Shown: piece after piece, positions 7,913-15,370 of the stretch
Numbering within the stretch: the first letter of the stretch is position 1
Layout of the letters: every line of letters begins with the position of its first letter
Notes under the pieces: model-generated
The model's input: only the letters and a program-made list of their open reading frames with translations
The model's database searches: none
Told to the model about the DNA's origin: nothing
Made by a program: the position numbers and the translations under genes
NCBI GenBank assembly: GCA_963734625.1
Contig: CAVTHW010000009.1
Span: 14,087-78,086 of the forward strand
From: CAVTHW01 sp963734625
GTDB taxonomy: Bacteria; Acidobacteriota; Terriglobia; Bryobacterales; Bryobacteraceae
Direction of reading: 5' to 3'
DNA length: 64,000 nucleotides

Positions 7913-8794
7913 TCAGTCGGCCGCGCAGGAAGCCGAGGCCGCGAGTTCCTTCGTCAGCGATCTGCGGCGTACGCCCGTCAGGCGGGGCCCAGGAAGGCCG
8001 CAGGCGCAGGTCGCGCGTTCGATGCTTGCGGTGAGACCGGTGGCCAGGCGCAGGACAGGCCGCCGTAGATCCAGCAGGGAAGTCGCCAGCAACTCGGGTT
8101 CGCCATCGCCGGCCTCCACCTCGAGGATGGCCTGATCGCCCTCGATGTGGAACCCGTCGTGCGCCTCGCACTCCCAGGCTAGCAGCCGTCCCTCGGGGCT
8201 AAGAATCTGGCCGAAGACGGGCGCCTGGAATACGCGCCAGAGCAGATCGCGGGCCTCGCTGCTGAGGAACGTCTGTCTGAGGATGACGAAAGCGATAACC
8301 GAGTGGGTCAGCTTCGGGAGTCTGGCGCCGCAATCTTCGGCACCCTCTGCCAGCCGACGCAATTCGGCGACCGGACCCGCCAGTGCGTCCGGCCGGAAGT
8401 GCGCGAGCCGTTGCCGCCGCGCGTCTCCGAACGTGTCGATCCGCTTGACGCCCCGGAAGCCTTGCATGAGCACGGCCGGCCGGCCCGGTCGTGGCAAGGG
8501 CCAGAACATCTCCAGGGAGGCCTCGCCGGACGCCTTCTCGTTCGTCAGGAATCGAGATTGATCGTGGTGCGGGGGAGGGTCCGCCTTCGGCAGCCGGGAC
8601 AGGATGTCCGCGACCGAGTCCAACCTGGCGACCAGGTCCGGCGAGCCCAGGCCGGCGGATCGCAGCAATGGAGCATAATACGTTGTGTTCAATGCGGCCA
8701 GCAGGACTGAACGGAGTCTTGCCGGACGGGATGTGTCGGGGCAACGCCCGAGCAGCCGCAAGCGCAAAGCGCGCACTCCCTGCCGGGGGTCCAT
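7913..8794 (-). CDS. Short PaaK/CapK-like adenylate-forming protein, probably degenerate
   Basis: 293 residues, against about 430 for phenylacetate-CoA ligases. The N-terminus (NTTYYAPLLRSAGL...LSRLP) resembles the PaaK helical start. The C-terminal part (LLATSLLDLRRPVLRLATG, then a Cys-rich CACGLPGPRLTGV) resembles the end of the AMP-binding domain with its VTSL...PLIRY.TGD and C.CG motifs. The ATP-loop SSGTTG and the catalytic Lys region are not found. It could be a non-catalytic family member or a specialised short branch. It lies 36 bases after the response regulator on the same strand, probably in the transketolase transcript. Confidence 0.5.
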   Translation of the reverse strand: MDPRQGVRALRLRLLGRCPDTSRPARLRSVLLAALNTTYYAPLLRSAGLGSPDLVARLDSVADILSRLPKADPPPHHDQSRFLTNEKASGEASLEMFWPLPRPGRPAVLMQGFRGVKRIDTFGDARRQRLAHFRPDALAGPVAELRRLAEGAEDCGARLPKLTHSVIAFVILRQTFLSSEARDLLWRVFQAPVFGQILSPEGRLLAWECEAHDGFHIEGDQAILEVEAGDGEPELLATSLLDLRRPVLRLATGLTASIERATCACGLPGPRLTGVRRRSLTKELAASASCAAD

Positions 8795-8829
8795 TAAACA
8801 AGAAAGGTGGGAAGACGGCGGCGCTTATC

Positions 8830-9504
8830 TCAGGACGATTCGGTGTTTCTCGCCAGGTGGGTCAGGCCGGCCGACAGGGCGAAGTGGGTGAGCCCGGCCA
8901 CGTTATTGACGCCCAGCTTCTTCATGAGGGTCTTGCGGTAGCTGCGCACGGTGTGCGCGCCCAGGCCCAGCAGCCCCGCGATCTCCTTGCTGGTCCTCCC
9001 CTCGGCGATGAGCCGCATAACCTGCAACTCCCTGGGCGCGAGCGTTTCCAGGGCGGAGTCGGCGGATCTGCCCTCCAGATTGCCCTTCCGAATACGGCGC
9101 AGTAACTGGTCGGAAACCTGAGGGCTCAGATACGAGCCGCCCCGCGCGACGGTCCGCAAGGCGTCCAGCAGGTCGCTGCTGGAGACCCGCTTCACCACGA
9201 AAGCGCGAGCTCCGGCGCGAATCGCGCTGACCACGGTGTGCTCGTCGTCGCGCATCGAGAGGATGACCACTTTGGCGGCGGGCAGGTGGCGCAGCAGTTC
9301 GGCCGTGGCATCTATCCCGTTTAGCCCCGGCATCGCTATGCCCATGAGGACCAGGTCGGGGCGAACGTCTCGCGCAACCTGCACGCCGTCGGCGCCGTTG
9401 TCGGCTTCTCCGACGACCTGAAACTCGCCGTTTCGCTCCAGGATCGCTCTAATCCCGTCGCGCATGATTTGATGATCGTCGACCAGGACGACACTATAGG
9501 GCAT
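8830..9504 (-). CDS. NarL/FixJ-type response regulator lacking the phosphoacceptor Asp
   Basis: 224 residues from ATG 9504; the longer frame to 9624 lies inside the transketolase gene. Receiver at 4-120: acidic pair Asp9-Asp10, the Thr/Ser position (LSM) and the conserved Lys (VVKR) are present. The phosphorylated Asp is Gly55 (PDLVLMGIAMPGLNG, codon GGC where GAC is expected). A LuxR-type HTH lies at about 155-220 (LAPRELQVMRLIAEGRTSKEIA). It overlaps the end of the transketolase subunit by 11 bases. No partner kinase is adjacent. It likely works without phosphorylation, unless the base is a consensus error. Confidence 0.85.
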   Translation of the reverse strand: MPYSVVLVDDHQIMRDGIRAILERNGEFQVVGEADNGADGVQVARDVRPDLVLMGIAMPGLNGIDATAELLRHLPAAKVVILSMRDDEHTVVSAIRAGARAFVVKRVSSSDLLDALRTVARGGSYLSPQVSDQLLRRIRKGNLEGRSADSALETLAPRELQVMRLIAEGRTSKEIAGLLGLGAHTVRSYRKTLMKKLGVNNVAGLTHFALSAGLTHLARNTESS

Positions 9505-10471
9505 GTTTCTTGCGCTGCAGAACGCGATGCGCCGCGGCGATAACGTCACGCGCCACCAGGCCGTACTTCTCGCAAATCTCACCCGGCGTTCCCGATTCCG
9601 CGTAGGTGTTCCGAATTCCGACAAACTCCATTGGGCAGGGATGGCTCTCGACGACCGCCTGCGCGACCCGCACGCCGAGGCCTCCGTCCACCAGATGTTC
9701 CTCGGCGGTCACGATCGCTCCCGTTTCGGCCGCGGCGCGCGCGATGGCGCCCGCATCGAGCGGTTTGATCGTATGCATGTCGAGCACCCGCACGGAGATC
9801 CCCTCCCTTCGAAGTTGCTCCCAGGCCCGGATGGCTTCGGCCAGCAGGAGGCCGGTGGCTATGATCGTGAGGTCCGTTCCCGCGACGACTTCCACGGCCT
9901 GCCCGATCTGGAAGCGCTGGCCGGGCGGGTAAATCACGGGAACCTTGGGACGTCCCACCCTGATGTAGACGGGGCCGCGGTGCGCGGCGGCGGCCCTGAC
10001 CAGCGCGGCCGTGGACACTTCATCGGCCGGCGAGATCACGGTGAAACCGGGAAGGGAACAGGCCAGGGCAATGTCCTCGATCGACATCTGCGATGGGCCG
10101 TCCTCGCCGATGGAGATGCCGGCGTGGGTTCCCACCAGCTTGAGGTTGACCTCGGGCGGGTATGCCGCCAGCACGCGCAACTGCTCGAAACCCTTGTTCA
10201 CCGCGAAAGCGGCGAAACTGGCCGCGAAGGCGATCTTGCCCGCTACTGCCAGGCCCGCGGCCACTCCCACCATATTCGCCTCGGCGATGCCGCAAGAGAC
10301 GAAACGTTCCGGGAACTCCTGGGCAAACAGGTGGGTAAAAGTAGACTTGGACAGGTCGGCGTCCACCACGACGACGTCCCTGTTCTCCCGCCCGAGTTCT
10401 ACCAGCGCGCGGCCGAAGGCCTCCCGGGTGGCCATCCCCAGCTTGAGTTCAAATACTTTTTCCGCCGGCAT
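9494..10471 (-). CDS. Transketolase, C-terminal subunit
   Basis: 325 residues carrying the pyrimidine-binding and C-terminal domains of a split transketolase. Key features are the cofactor-activating Glu in CGIAEANMVGVAAGLA, THAGISIGEDGPSQMS and the C-terminal DMHTIKPLD segment. It transfers two-carbon ketol groups in the non-oxidative pentose phosphate pathway. It begins two bases after the N-terminal subunit, as expected for a heterodimer made from one transcript. Two-gene transketolases are common in deep-branching bacteria and archaea. The alternative, a DXP synthase-like enzyme, is less likely because the N-subunit is transketolase-like. Confidence 0.9.
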   Translation of the reverse strand: MPAEKVFELKLGMATREAFGRALVELGRENRDVVVVDADLSKSTFTHLFAQEFPERFVSCGIAEANMVGVAAGLAVAGKIAFAASFAAFAVNKGFEQLRVLAAYPPEVNLKLVGTHAGISIGEDGPSQMSIEDIALACSLPGFTVISPADEVSTAALVRAAAAHRGPVYIRVGRPKVPVIYPPGQRFQIGQAVEVVAGTDLTIIATGLLLAEAIRAWEQLRREGISVRVLDMHTIKPLDAGAIARAAAETGAIVTAEEHLVDGGLGVRVAQAVVESHPCPMEFVGIRNTYAESGTPGEICEKYGLVARDVIAAAHRVLQRKKHAL

Positions 10472-10473
10472 CG

Positions 10474-11295
10474 CTATTGCAGCTCCCCGAGCGCCTGCTC
10501 AACTTCCGCGGGCGAGGGGGCGACTCCGTGCCACTTGGGCTTATTCTCCATGAAAGAAACGCCTTTGCCTTTGACCGTGTGCGCTATGATGACCACCGGC
10601 TTGCCCTTGGTGGCGCCGGCCTCCTCAAACGCCCGCTGAAGTGCGGCGATGTCGTGGCCGTCCAGGTCGATGACATGCCAGCCGAAGGCGCGCCATTTCT
10701 CGGCGAAGGGCTCCACGTCCATGATGTCCTTGACGAACCCGTCCAATTGGATCCGGTTGAAATCGACGATGGCGCAAATGTTATCCAGATGGTGGAAGGC
10801 GCCGAACATGGCCGCTTCCCAGATCTGACCCTCCTGGCACTCACCGTCGCCGAGCAGGACGTAAGTGCGCCACGCGGCCGCGTCCAACCGGGCTGCAAAG
10901 GCCATTCCCAAGCCCAATGACAGGCCCTGGCCGAGCGAACCGGTTGAAGCGTCCAGGGCGGGGAAGAATCGCCGGTCGGGATGCCCCTGAAAAGGGCTCC
11001 CCAGCTTGCGCAGCGTCTTTAGCTGCTCGACGGGCGCGTAGCCGCATTCCGCCATCACGGCATAAAGCACGGGAGCGGCGTGGCCTTTGGAAAGAATGAA
11101 ACGGTCCCGCCCCGCCCAGCCCGGGTCTTGCGGGTTGTGCCGCATCACCGAATAGAAGAGAGTGACCACTAGTTCGACCGCGGACAGCGAGCCGCCGGGA
11201 TGGCCCGACCCGGCGGCACCGATCATTTCGATGATGTTGCGGCGGGTAGCCTTGGCGATCTCCTGCAACTGCCTTACGTCTTTAACTTGTTCCAT
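10474..11295 (-). CDS. Transketolase, N-terminal (thiamine diphosphate) subunit
   Basis: 273 residues. It carries the ThDP diphosphate/Mg site GDGECQEGQIWEAA...DFN and the transketolase signatures GSGHPGGSLSAVEL and LSKGHAAPVLYA. It pairs with the C-terminal subunit encoded two bases downstream. The ATG at 11295 is the first gene of a probable four-gene operon: tkt-N, tkt-C, response regulator, PaaK-like. Confidence 0.93.
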   Translation of the reverse strand: MEQVKDVRQLQEIAKATRRNIIEMIGAAGSGHPGGSLSAVELVVTLFYSVMRHNPQDPGWAGRDRFILSKGHAAPVLYAVMAECGYAPVEQLKTLRKLGSPFQGHPDRRFFPALDASTGSLGQGLSLGLGMAFAARLDAAAWRTYVLLGDGECQEGQIWEAAMFGAFHHLDNICAIVDFNRIQLDGFVKDIMDVEPFAEKWRAFGWHVIDLDGHDIAALQRAFEEAGATKGKPVVIIAHTVKGKGVSFMENKPKWHGVAPSPAEVEQALGELQ

Positions 11296-11355
11296 TGCCG
11301 GAATTATTCAATGTACCATTTCGAGGGGAAGCCGCCGTTGCAGTAGAACCTTATT

Positions 11356-12132
11356 TCAGTACTGCTTCAGTCTCCAGTTCCGATATTCGACCTTCATGGG
11401 GCCGCCAACGTGCACCTGCACGCCGATCAGGCCGTCGGTGGGACGGTTCGGGGGGTCGTCGTCGATCACCATGCTCATGAGATGCCCGTTGATCATGTGG
11501 ATCAAAACGTTCCCGCGCGCCGCCAGGTGGGCTGAGTTCCAATCGGTGGTCAAGAACCCGGCGAGTTCCTTATTCTCGCCCACGCTCGAGACCAGGATTG
11601 GCGGCCTGCCGCCTACTACCCGCGTCACCTGGCCTCGCAGCGCGAGGAACAGGCGGCCCTTCTCCTCGTAGTTGTTCCCGGTTAAGCTATTCCGGCCATC
11701 GATATCGCACTGGTAGCCGCGCATGGCGAACTTGTTGGCCGGCGTCACCGTGTCAGGCACCACCATACTGCGATAGTTGATGCCGCTGTTGCCTCCGGAT
11801 GTAATCCGAAAATCCACCTTCAACTCGAGATCCTTCGGGGAGCCGCCGCGCCAGATGATGAACGTGTTGCTCTTGATAACGGTTTCCGGGGTGATCTCGC
11901 CTACCATGGCGCCATCTTCCACGCGCCAGTACTTGGGATCGCCGTCCCAGCCGGTCAGGGTCTTGCCATCGAACATGGAAACGAAACCGGGCTCATCCCC
12001 GGTGACGGCCGCCGGCCGGTCGCTCTGCCTCGGCGCGTAGGGTTGATTGGATGCCTGCTGAGCTGCCAGGGGCAGGCTGGATAAGCTTCCTATGAGGGAA
12101 GCGAGGAATGGTCTGCGTCCGGTGGTATACAT
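11356..12132 (-). CDS. Secreted DUF1080 (3-keto-disaccharide hydrolase) protein
   Basis: 258 residues from ATG 12132. The N-terminus is a signal peptide with an RR pair (TTGRRPFLASLIGSLSSL), possibly Tat-type. The DUF1080 jelly-roll follows (FVSMFDGKTLTGWDG, then SGGNSGINYRS and VEYRNWRLK at the end). Family members bind or hydrolyse 3-keto-glycosides, and paralogs abound in Acidobacteria and Planctomycetes. The longer frame to 12297 runs into a yifB-derived fragment and is not coding. Confidence 0.85.
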   Translation of the reverse strand: MYTTGRRPFLASLIGSLSSLPLAAQQASNQPYAPRQSDRPAAVTGDEPGFVSMFDGKTLTGWDGDPKYWRVEDGAMVGEITPETVIKSNTFIIWRGGSPKDLELKVDFRITSGGNSGINYRSMVVPDTVTPANKFAMRGYQCDIDGRNSLTGNNYEEKGRLFLALRGQVTRVVGGRPPILVSSVGENKELAGFLTTDWNSAHLAARGNVLIHMINGHLMSMVIDDDPPNRPTDGLIGVQVHVGGPMKVEYRNWRLKQY

Positions 12133-12174
12133 GGTTTGCCGCCCACAATTGTACACTCCGGCGGATCTGTACCG

Positions 12175-12255
12175 CTCAACTCCAGTAGGTCCGATCCAGG
12201 CTGCGCTATTGCGCGGCTTCAGCGCGTGTTTGGCGGCAACGGCCGCCGCGGCAGT
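12175..12255 (-). pseudogene. Fragment of the 3' end of yifB (copy A)
   Basis: About 80 bp strongly similar to the 3' end of intact yifB, beginning at the same point (TCAACTCCAGTAG, then CCGATCCAGGCTGCG and TTGGCGGC). In the intact gene this codes the last ~25 residues (VAAKH...YRSLDRNYWS). Orientation is the same. It sits immediately upstream of the DUF1080 gene and is frame-degraded. Confidence 0.75.
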
Positions 12256-12771
12256 TCCGAGTACCTTCTCATGGTCCTGCGGGACTTCGAAGCCCACGGA
12301 ACCATCAAGGAAAAGTACGACCTAGTGAGCGCAACTCCGGGGGAAAGGGACAAGATGCGGCTGGCGTGGCGCTTGCGCGTCTTGGGGCGAAGCCGCATCC
12401 CGGGGGGGCTGATGGTCAAACGATTGTGCTGCGTTCTCGTGTCGACAACCGCGCTCCTGGCGCAGACCGACAGCTCCTCTGGGGTCACCCCGGTCAATTC
12501 CTTCCTGGCGGGCTTCCCGCCTGGAACGAAGTCAACCGGCTCGACGGCCGGGCTTGGCTCTGCGCCACGCCGCCATGCTCCCCAGCTGAATCCGGAAGCT
12601 GACTTTGCAGAACATCACCATCCCCGGCAGCCATCGCGACGTCGTCATCGGAGAATGATATGGCCGATACGGCCGTCGACGCAGGGCCTTCCATGAAGCA
12701 CTCAGGCCCGCGATTACGACCTGACCCACTCTGTGCTAATCATTAAATGACAGGGTCGACGCCAAAAAACG
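12256..12771. other. Non-coding or decayed stretch between the two DUF1080 genes
   Basis: About 500 bases without a convincing gene. A plus-strand frame at 12414 begins MVKRLCCVLVSTTALLAQ, which looks like a signal peptide, but the downstream residues are low-complexity and family-less, so it may be the 5' relic of a lost secreted-protein gene. No insertion sequence ends or repeats were seen apart from the yifB fragment to its left. Confidence 0.4.
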
Positions 12772-13683
12772 ATGACGCCCCCGCGCAAGGCGAGCGAGTC
12801 TAAAGGCATTGAGGCCACCCAACTTTTCCGCCCAAACTGCCGATGCGCGACGCAACTGCGGAATGCGTGGATAATTGGGTTTCTGCTCCTGGCTCTGGCA
12901 GCCGGTGCTGCCCTCGCTACCGGCAATGCTCTTACTCCCGAGGAGAAGAAGGCTGGATGGATCCTGCTGTTCGACGGCGGTACCCTGAGCCAGTTTCGCA
13001 ATCCGGCGACCAAAGACCAGCCCCGCGACGCGTGGGTTATCGAGGCTGGCGCCCTCAAGTCACAAGTTCGCCCTCGCATCGAGGAGGACCTCGTCACCAA
13101 AGAGAACTTCCGCGACTTCGAACTGGTGTTTGACTGGCGCGTTGCTCCGGGCGGTAACACCGGGGTGAAGTACCACGTCCAGCATCAGGTTTTCATCGAC
13201 CAGACGAAAGTGGTGAGAGGCCCCGGCGGATACGTGGGCTCGATGGAACGCGCGCTTCACGACCGGAGCATGCGCCGCTCGGAGCTCGCACCCGGAGCGA
13301 CTGCCCATGTCTACTCAGTCGCCTTCGAGATGCAGCTGATCGATGACGCTCGGAATCCGGACGGCAAGAAGGGCCCCAAGTACGGCACGGGCGCCCTGTA
13401 CGGCATGCTTGCCGCGAAGCCTGCGCCCTTGCATGCGGCAGGTGAATGGAACAGCGGCCGTCTGGTGGTCAAAGGCGACCACATCGAGCACTGGGTGAAC
13501 GGGGTCAAGGTTCTGGATGGCTCGCTGGCTTCACCGGAGGTGCGTGAGGGGGTGTTGACTCGCTGGAAAGTTGCGCCCAGTATTCTCCAGATGCTAACGC
13601 ACCCCAAACCGAGCGGTCCCATTGCGCTGCAGCACCATGGCGAGGAGGTGTGGTTCCGCAACCTCAAAGTGCGCCGTCTGTAA
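12772..13683 (+). CDS. Secreted DUF1080 (3-keto-disaccharide hydrolase) protein, second paralog
   Basis: 303 residues. A hydrophobic segment at about 33-50 (WIIGFLLLALAAGAALATG) acts as signal or anchor after a long basic N-terminus; the true start may be later than 12772. The DUF1080 domain follows: GWILLFDGGTLSQFRNP, then FELVFDWRVAPGGNTGVKY and a C-terminal VWFRNLKVRRL. It is diverged from the first paralog and on the opposite strand. yifB fragments flank it on both sides, which suggests it arrived by insertion. Confidence 0.85.
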   Translation: MTPPRKASESKGIEATQLFRPNCRCATQLRNAWIIGFLLLALAAGAALATGNALTPEEKKAGWILLFDGGTLSQFRNPATKDQPRDAWVIEAGALKSQVRPRIEEDLVTKENFRDFELVFDWRVAPGGNTGVKYHVQHQVFIDQTKVVRGPGGYVGSMERALHDRSMRRSELAPGATAHVYSVAFEMQLIDDARNPDGKKGPKYGTGALYGMLAAKPAPLHAAGEWNSGRLVVKGDHIEHWVNGVKVLDGSLASPEVREGVLTRWKVAPSILQMLTHPKPSGPIALQHHGEEVWFRNLKVRRL

Positions 13684-13744
13684 CTTCGCGCGAACGGCCA
13701 TTTCATTTGAACCGGGCCAGGTGGTCGCGATTGGCGACTGTCTT

Positions 13745-13885
13745 AGCTCCGGTTCGGCCGCGTGCTTGGCGGCGACGGAGGCCGATCCGCCCAGGTCGGC
13801 GATGGTGCGGGCAACCTTCACGAGGCGGTCGTGGGCGAGGGACCGCTCGACGCGTCGGCGAATCTCGGCCGAAGACCCGCCTGCC
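13745..13885 (-). pseudogene. Fragment of the 3' end of yifB with an internal deletion (copy B)
   Basis: Minus-strand similarity to the C-terminal part of YifB: residues AGGSSAEIRRRVER are joined directly to AHDRLVKVARTIADLGGSAS and VAAKH. In the intact gene these two blocks are separated by about 145 bases (15490 and 15637), so this copy has lost the piece between. Orientation matches the intact gene. No start and no full domain remain. Confidence 0.85.
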
Positions 13886-13927
13886 TTGCGAGAGTACACA
13901 GCTGTAAGCTGCCGAAGGGACTTCAAG

Positions 13928-14848
13928 TTACAGGTCGATTTGGCCAATGATAGGGCTCTTGCCGGTGATCGATTCGAGCCGCCTTGTGAGCATCTCCCGC
14001 AACTCAGTCAGGTTTCTGTACTCAGGGACGTTATGCACCGAGAGATCAAAGTGCAAGGGGGTCCCTGCCTTCCTAAACAAGATCGGGCGCTTGCCAATCG
14101 CATGGGCGTAGCCGACTTCATAGTAGACGTTGGGCCTCTCCCCGGAAAGGTCCGCGACCAGGAACTCGGCGGTCCGAATCTGGTCGAGAATGACGTCGGT
14201 GATCACGTCCTGATGCTCAATGTCGTCGGCACGCTGGGCCCCTATTCGGAACCGCGAGGATACGTCCTTGATTGCGCTCCCAACATCTTCCAGTTCCGGC
14301 CTCGTCTTGTCCATCCACATGAGGATAAATGCGGTGTTGGGATGGACAGTGATCTTCTGTTGCGCAAAGGGCCGCTGTTCGTCTGGCGGCCAGTCAAGTG
14401 GCAAGGCTCGGAGCGAATTGGACGCCATGTAAAACGCCTGCCGGACAAATTGAGGGCCGTAGTGCCCAGCCCCGACATTCCTCAAGACGATACTGAGGTA
14501 ACTCCTCATCAAACCGAGACTATCCGCCCCGAAAAGGCTGCCCTGGATCATCTGAGCGGCTGAGTTGAACCAGCGTTCGAGTTCTGTCAGCCTTGCCTTC
14601 AGCTCAGGCCGGGCTGGTTCGGGGCAGACCTTGTGGCCCTTCTCGTCACTGGGCCATCCTTCCATCCAGTCGCAGAATTCCCGCTCGAGTTGGGTACCAG
14701 CTTCGAGATGCAGAGTGATCCGATTGCTGAGCATTGGCGTTACCCGCAGTCCTCTTCGCTCTAGTCTGCCACAGTCGTCGAGCCGCGTCCGCCGCACTTC
14801 CGCCCAAGTGGCCCCCGCGGTCGCCAAATCTGCGTCGGAAAGGTTCAC
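13928..14848 (-). CDS. Protein with a C-terminal nucleoside 2-deoxyribosyltransferase-like domain, possible defence effector
   Basis: 306 residues from GTG 14848; an ATG at 14734 is an alternative start. Residues about 150-290 form an NDT/TIR-like Rossmann domain: an opening strand AFILMWMD, a DIEHQDVITDVILDQI helix, then ADLSGERPNVYYEVGYAHA with the likely nucleophile Glu in YYEVGYA, and GKRPILF. In this superfamily the domain cleaves N-glycosidic bonds of nucleosides, and fused forms occur in immune systems. The N-terminal 150 residues are not recognised. It lies between yifB fragment B and a DUF4258/DUF2283 pair, apparently with lower GC than the surroundings. A defence role is inference. 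Confidence 0.7.
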   Translation of the reverse strand: MNLSDADLATAGATWAEVRRTRLDDCGRLERRGLRVTPMLSNRITLHLEAGTQLEREFCDWMEGWPSDEKGHKVCPEPARPELKARLTELERWFNSAAQMIQGSLFGADSLGLMRSYLSIVLRNVGAGHYGPQFVRQAFYMASNSLRALPLDWPPDEQRPFAQQKITVHPNTAFILMWMDKTRPELEDVGSAIKDVSSRFRIGAQRADDIEHQDVITDVILDQIRTAEFLVADLSGERPNVYYEVGYAHAIGKRPILFRKAGTPLHFDLSVHNVPEYRNLTELREMLTRRLESITGKSPIIGQIDL

Positions 14849-14893
14849 TTCCCGTGGTTGAGGTCGAGGCTTTGGGAAGCGCCGTGGGCGAGA

Positions 14894-15115
14894 TCAGGCG
14901 ACTTCGGCGTACTGAACGCTGAGCACACCGGCGAGATCGACCCTCTTTGAGGCGTCGAGAATCTCGATGCCAACAATACGGTCGTTTTCGCCCAGCTCCA
15001 AGACCACGTTTTCGGCAATGTCCTTGTTCACCACCTGCCGGGCATCCGGGTCCAGGCAAATGTAGAGGAGATCGGTTTTCCTGTGGTAGGTTATCGTCAC
15101 GCTTGTGCCTCCCAC
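14894..15115 (-). CDS. DUF2283 small protein (antitoxin-like)
   Basis: 73 residues. Pattern of the DUF2283 family: a YHRKTDLLYICL strand pair, ENVVLELGENDRIVGIEIL, then an Asp-rich end. Such proteins are usually encoded right after a DUF4258 gene, as here, with a 19-base overlap. The pair is often listed as a putative type II toxin-antitoxin module, but biochemical proof for the family is thin. Confidence 0.8.
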   Translation of the reverse strand: MGGTSVTITYHRKTDLLYICLDPDARQVVNKDIAENVVLELGENDRIVGIEILDASKRVDLAGVLSVQYAEVA

Positions 15116-15369
15116 TCGCCGTAGTAGGCGTATGCGGTCACCGTGATCATTGCGCCTTCTTCTTCAACATACACGACTTTGACCTTCTTCTGGGCGTATG
15201 GGCGCCCTCGCCACAACGAACCGAAAAGGAAGACCTTCTCCTTTGCCAGCCGTCCACGTGCGGCGGGAACCGGCCAGCCGCTACGGAGGACATCCAAGAT
15301 CTCCTCCTCGGAGATGCCCCGAACTGGCATGCGTCTCCGGGTGTGAGGATCAATGCGAATTGCCGTCAC
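15097..15369 (-). CDS. DUF4258 small protein (toxin-like)
   Basis: 90 residues, GTG start at 15369. It matches the RelE-fold-like DUF4258 pattern: HTRRRMPVRGISEEEILDVL, then KVKVVYVEEEGAMITVTAYA. The start lies one base after the yifB stop, so it is transcribed behind yifB and overlaps the DUF2283 gene. With its partner it resembles a toxin-antitoxin pair at the boundary of the yifB patch. Confidence 0.8.
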   Translation of the reverse strand: MTAIRIDPHTRRRMPVRGISEEEILDVLRSGWPVPAARGRLAKEKVFLFGSLWRGRPYAQKKVKVVYVEEEGAMITVTAYAYYGEWEAQA

Positions 15370-15370
15370 C

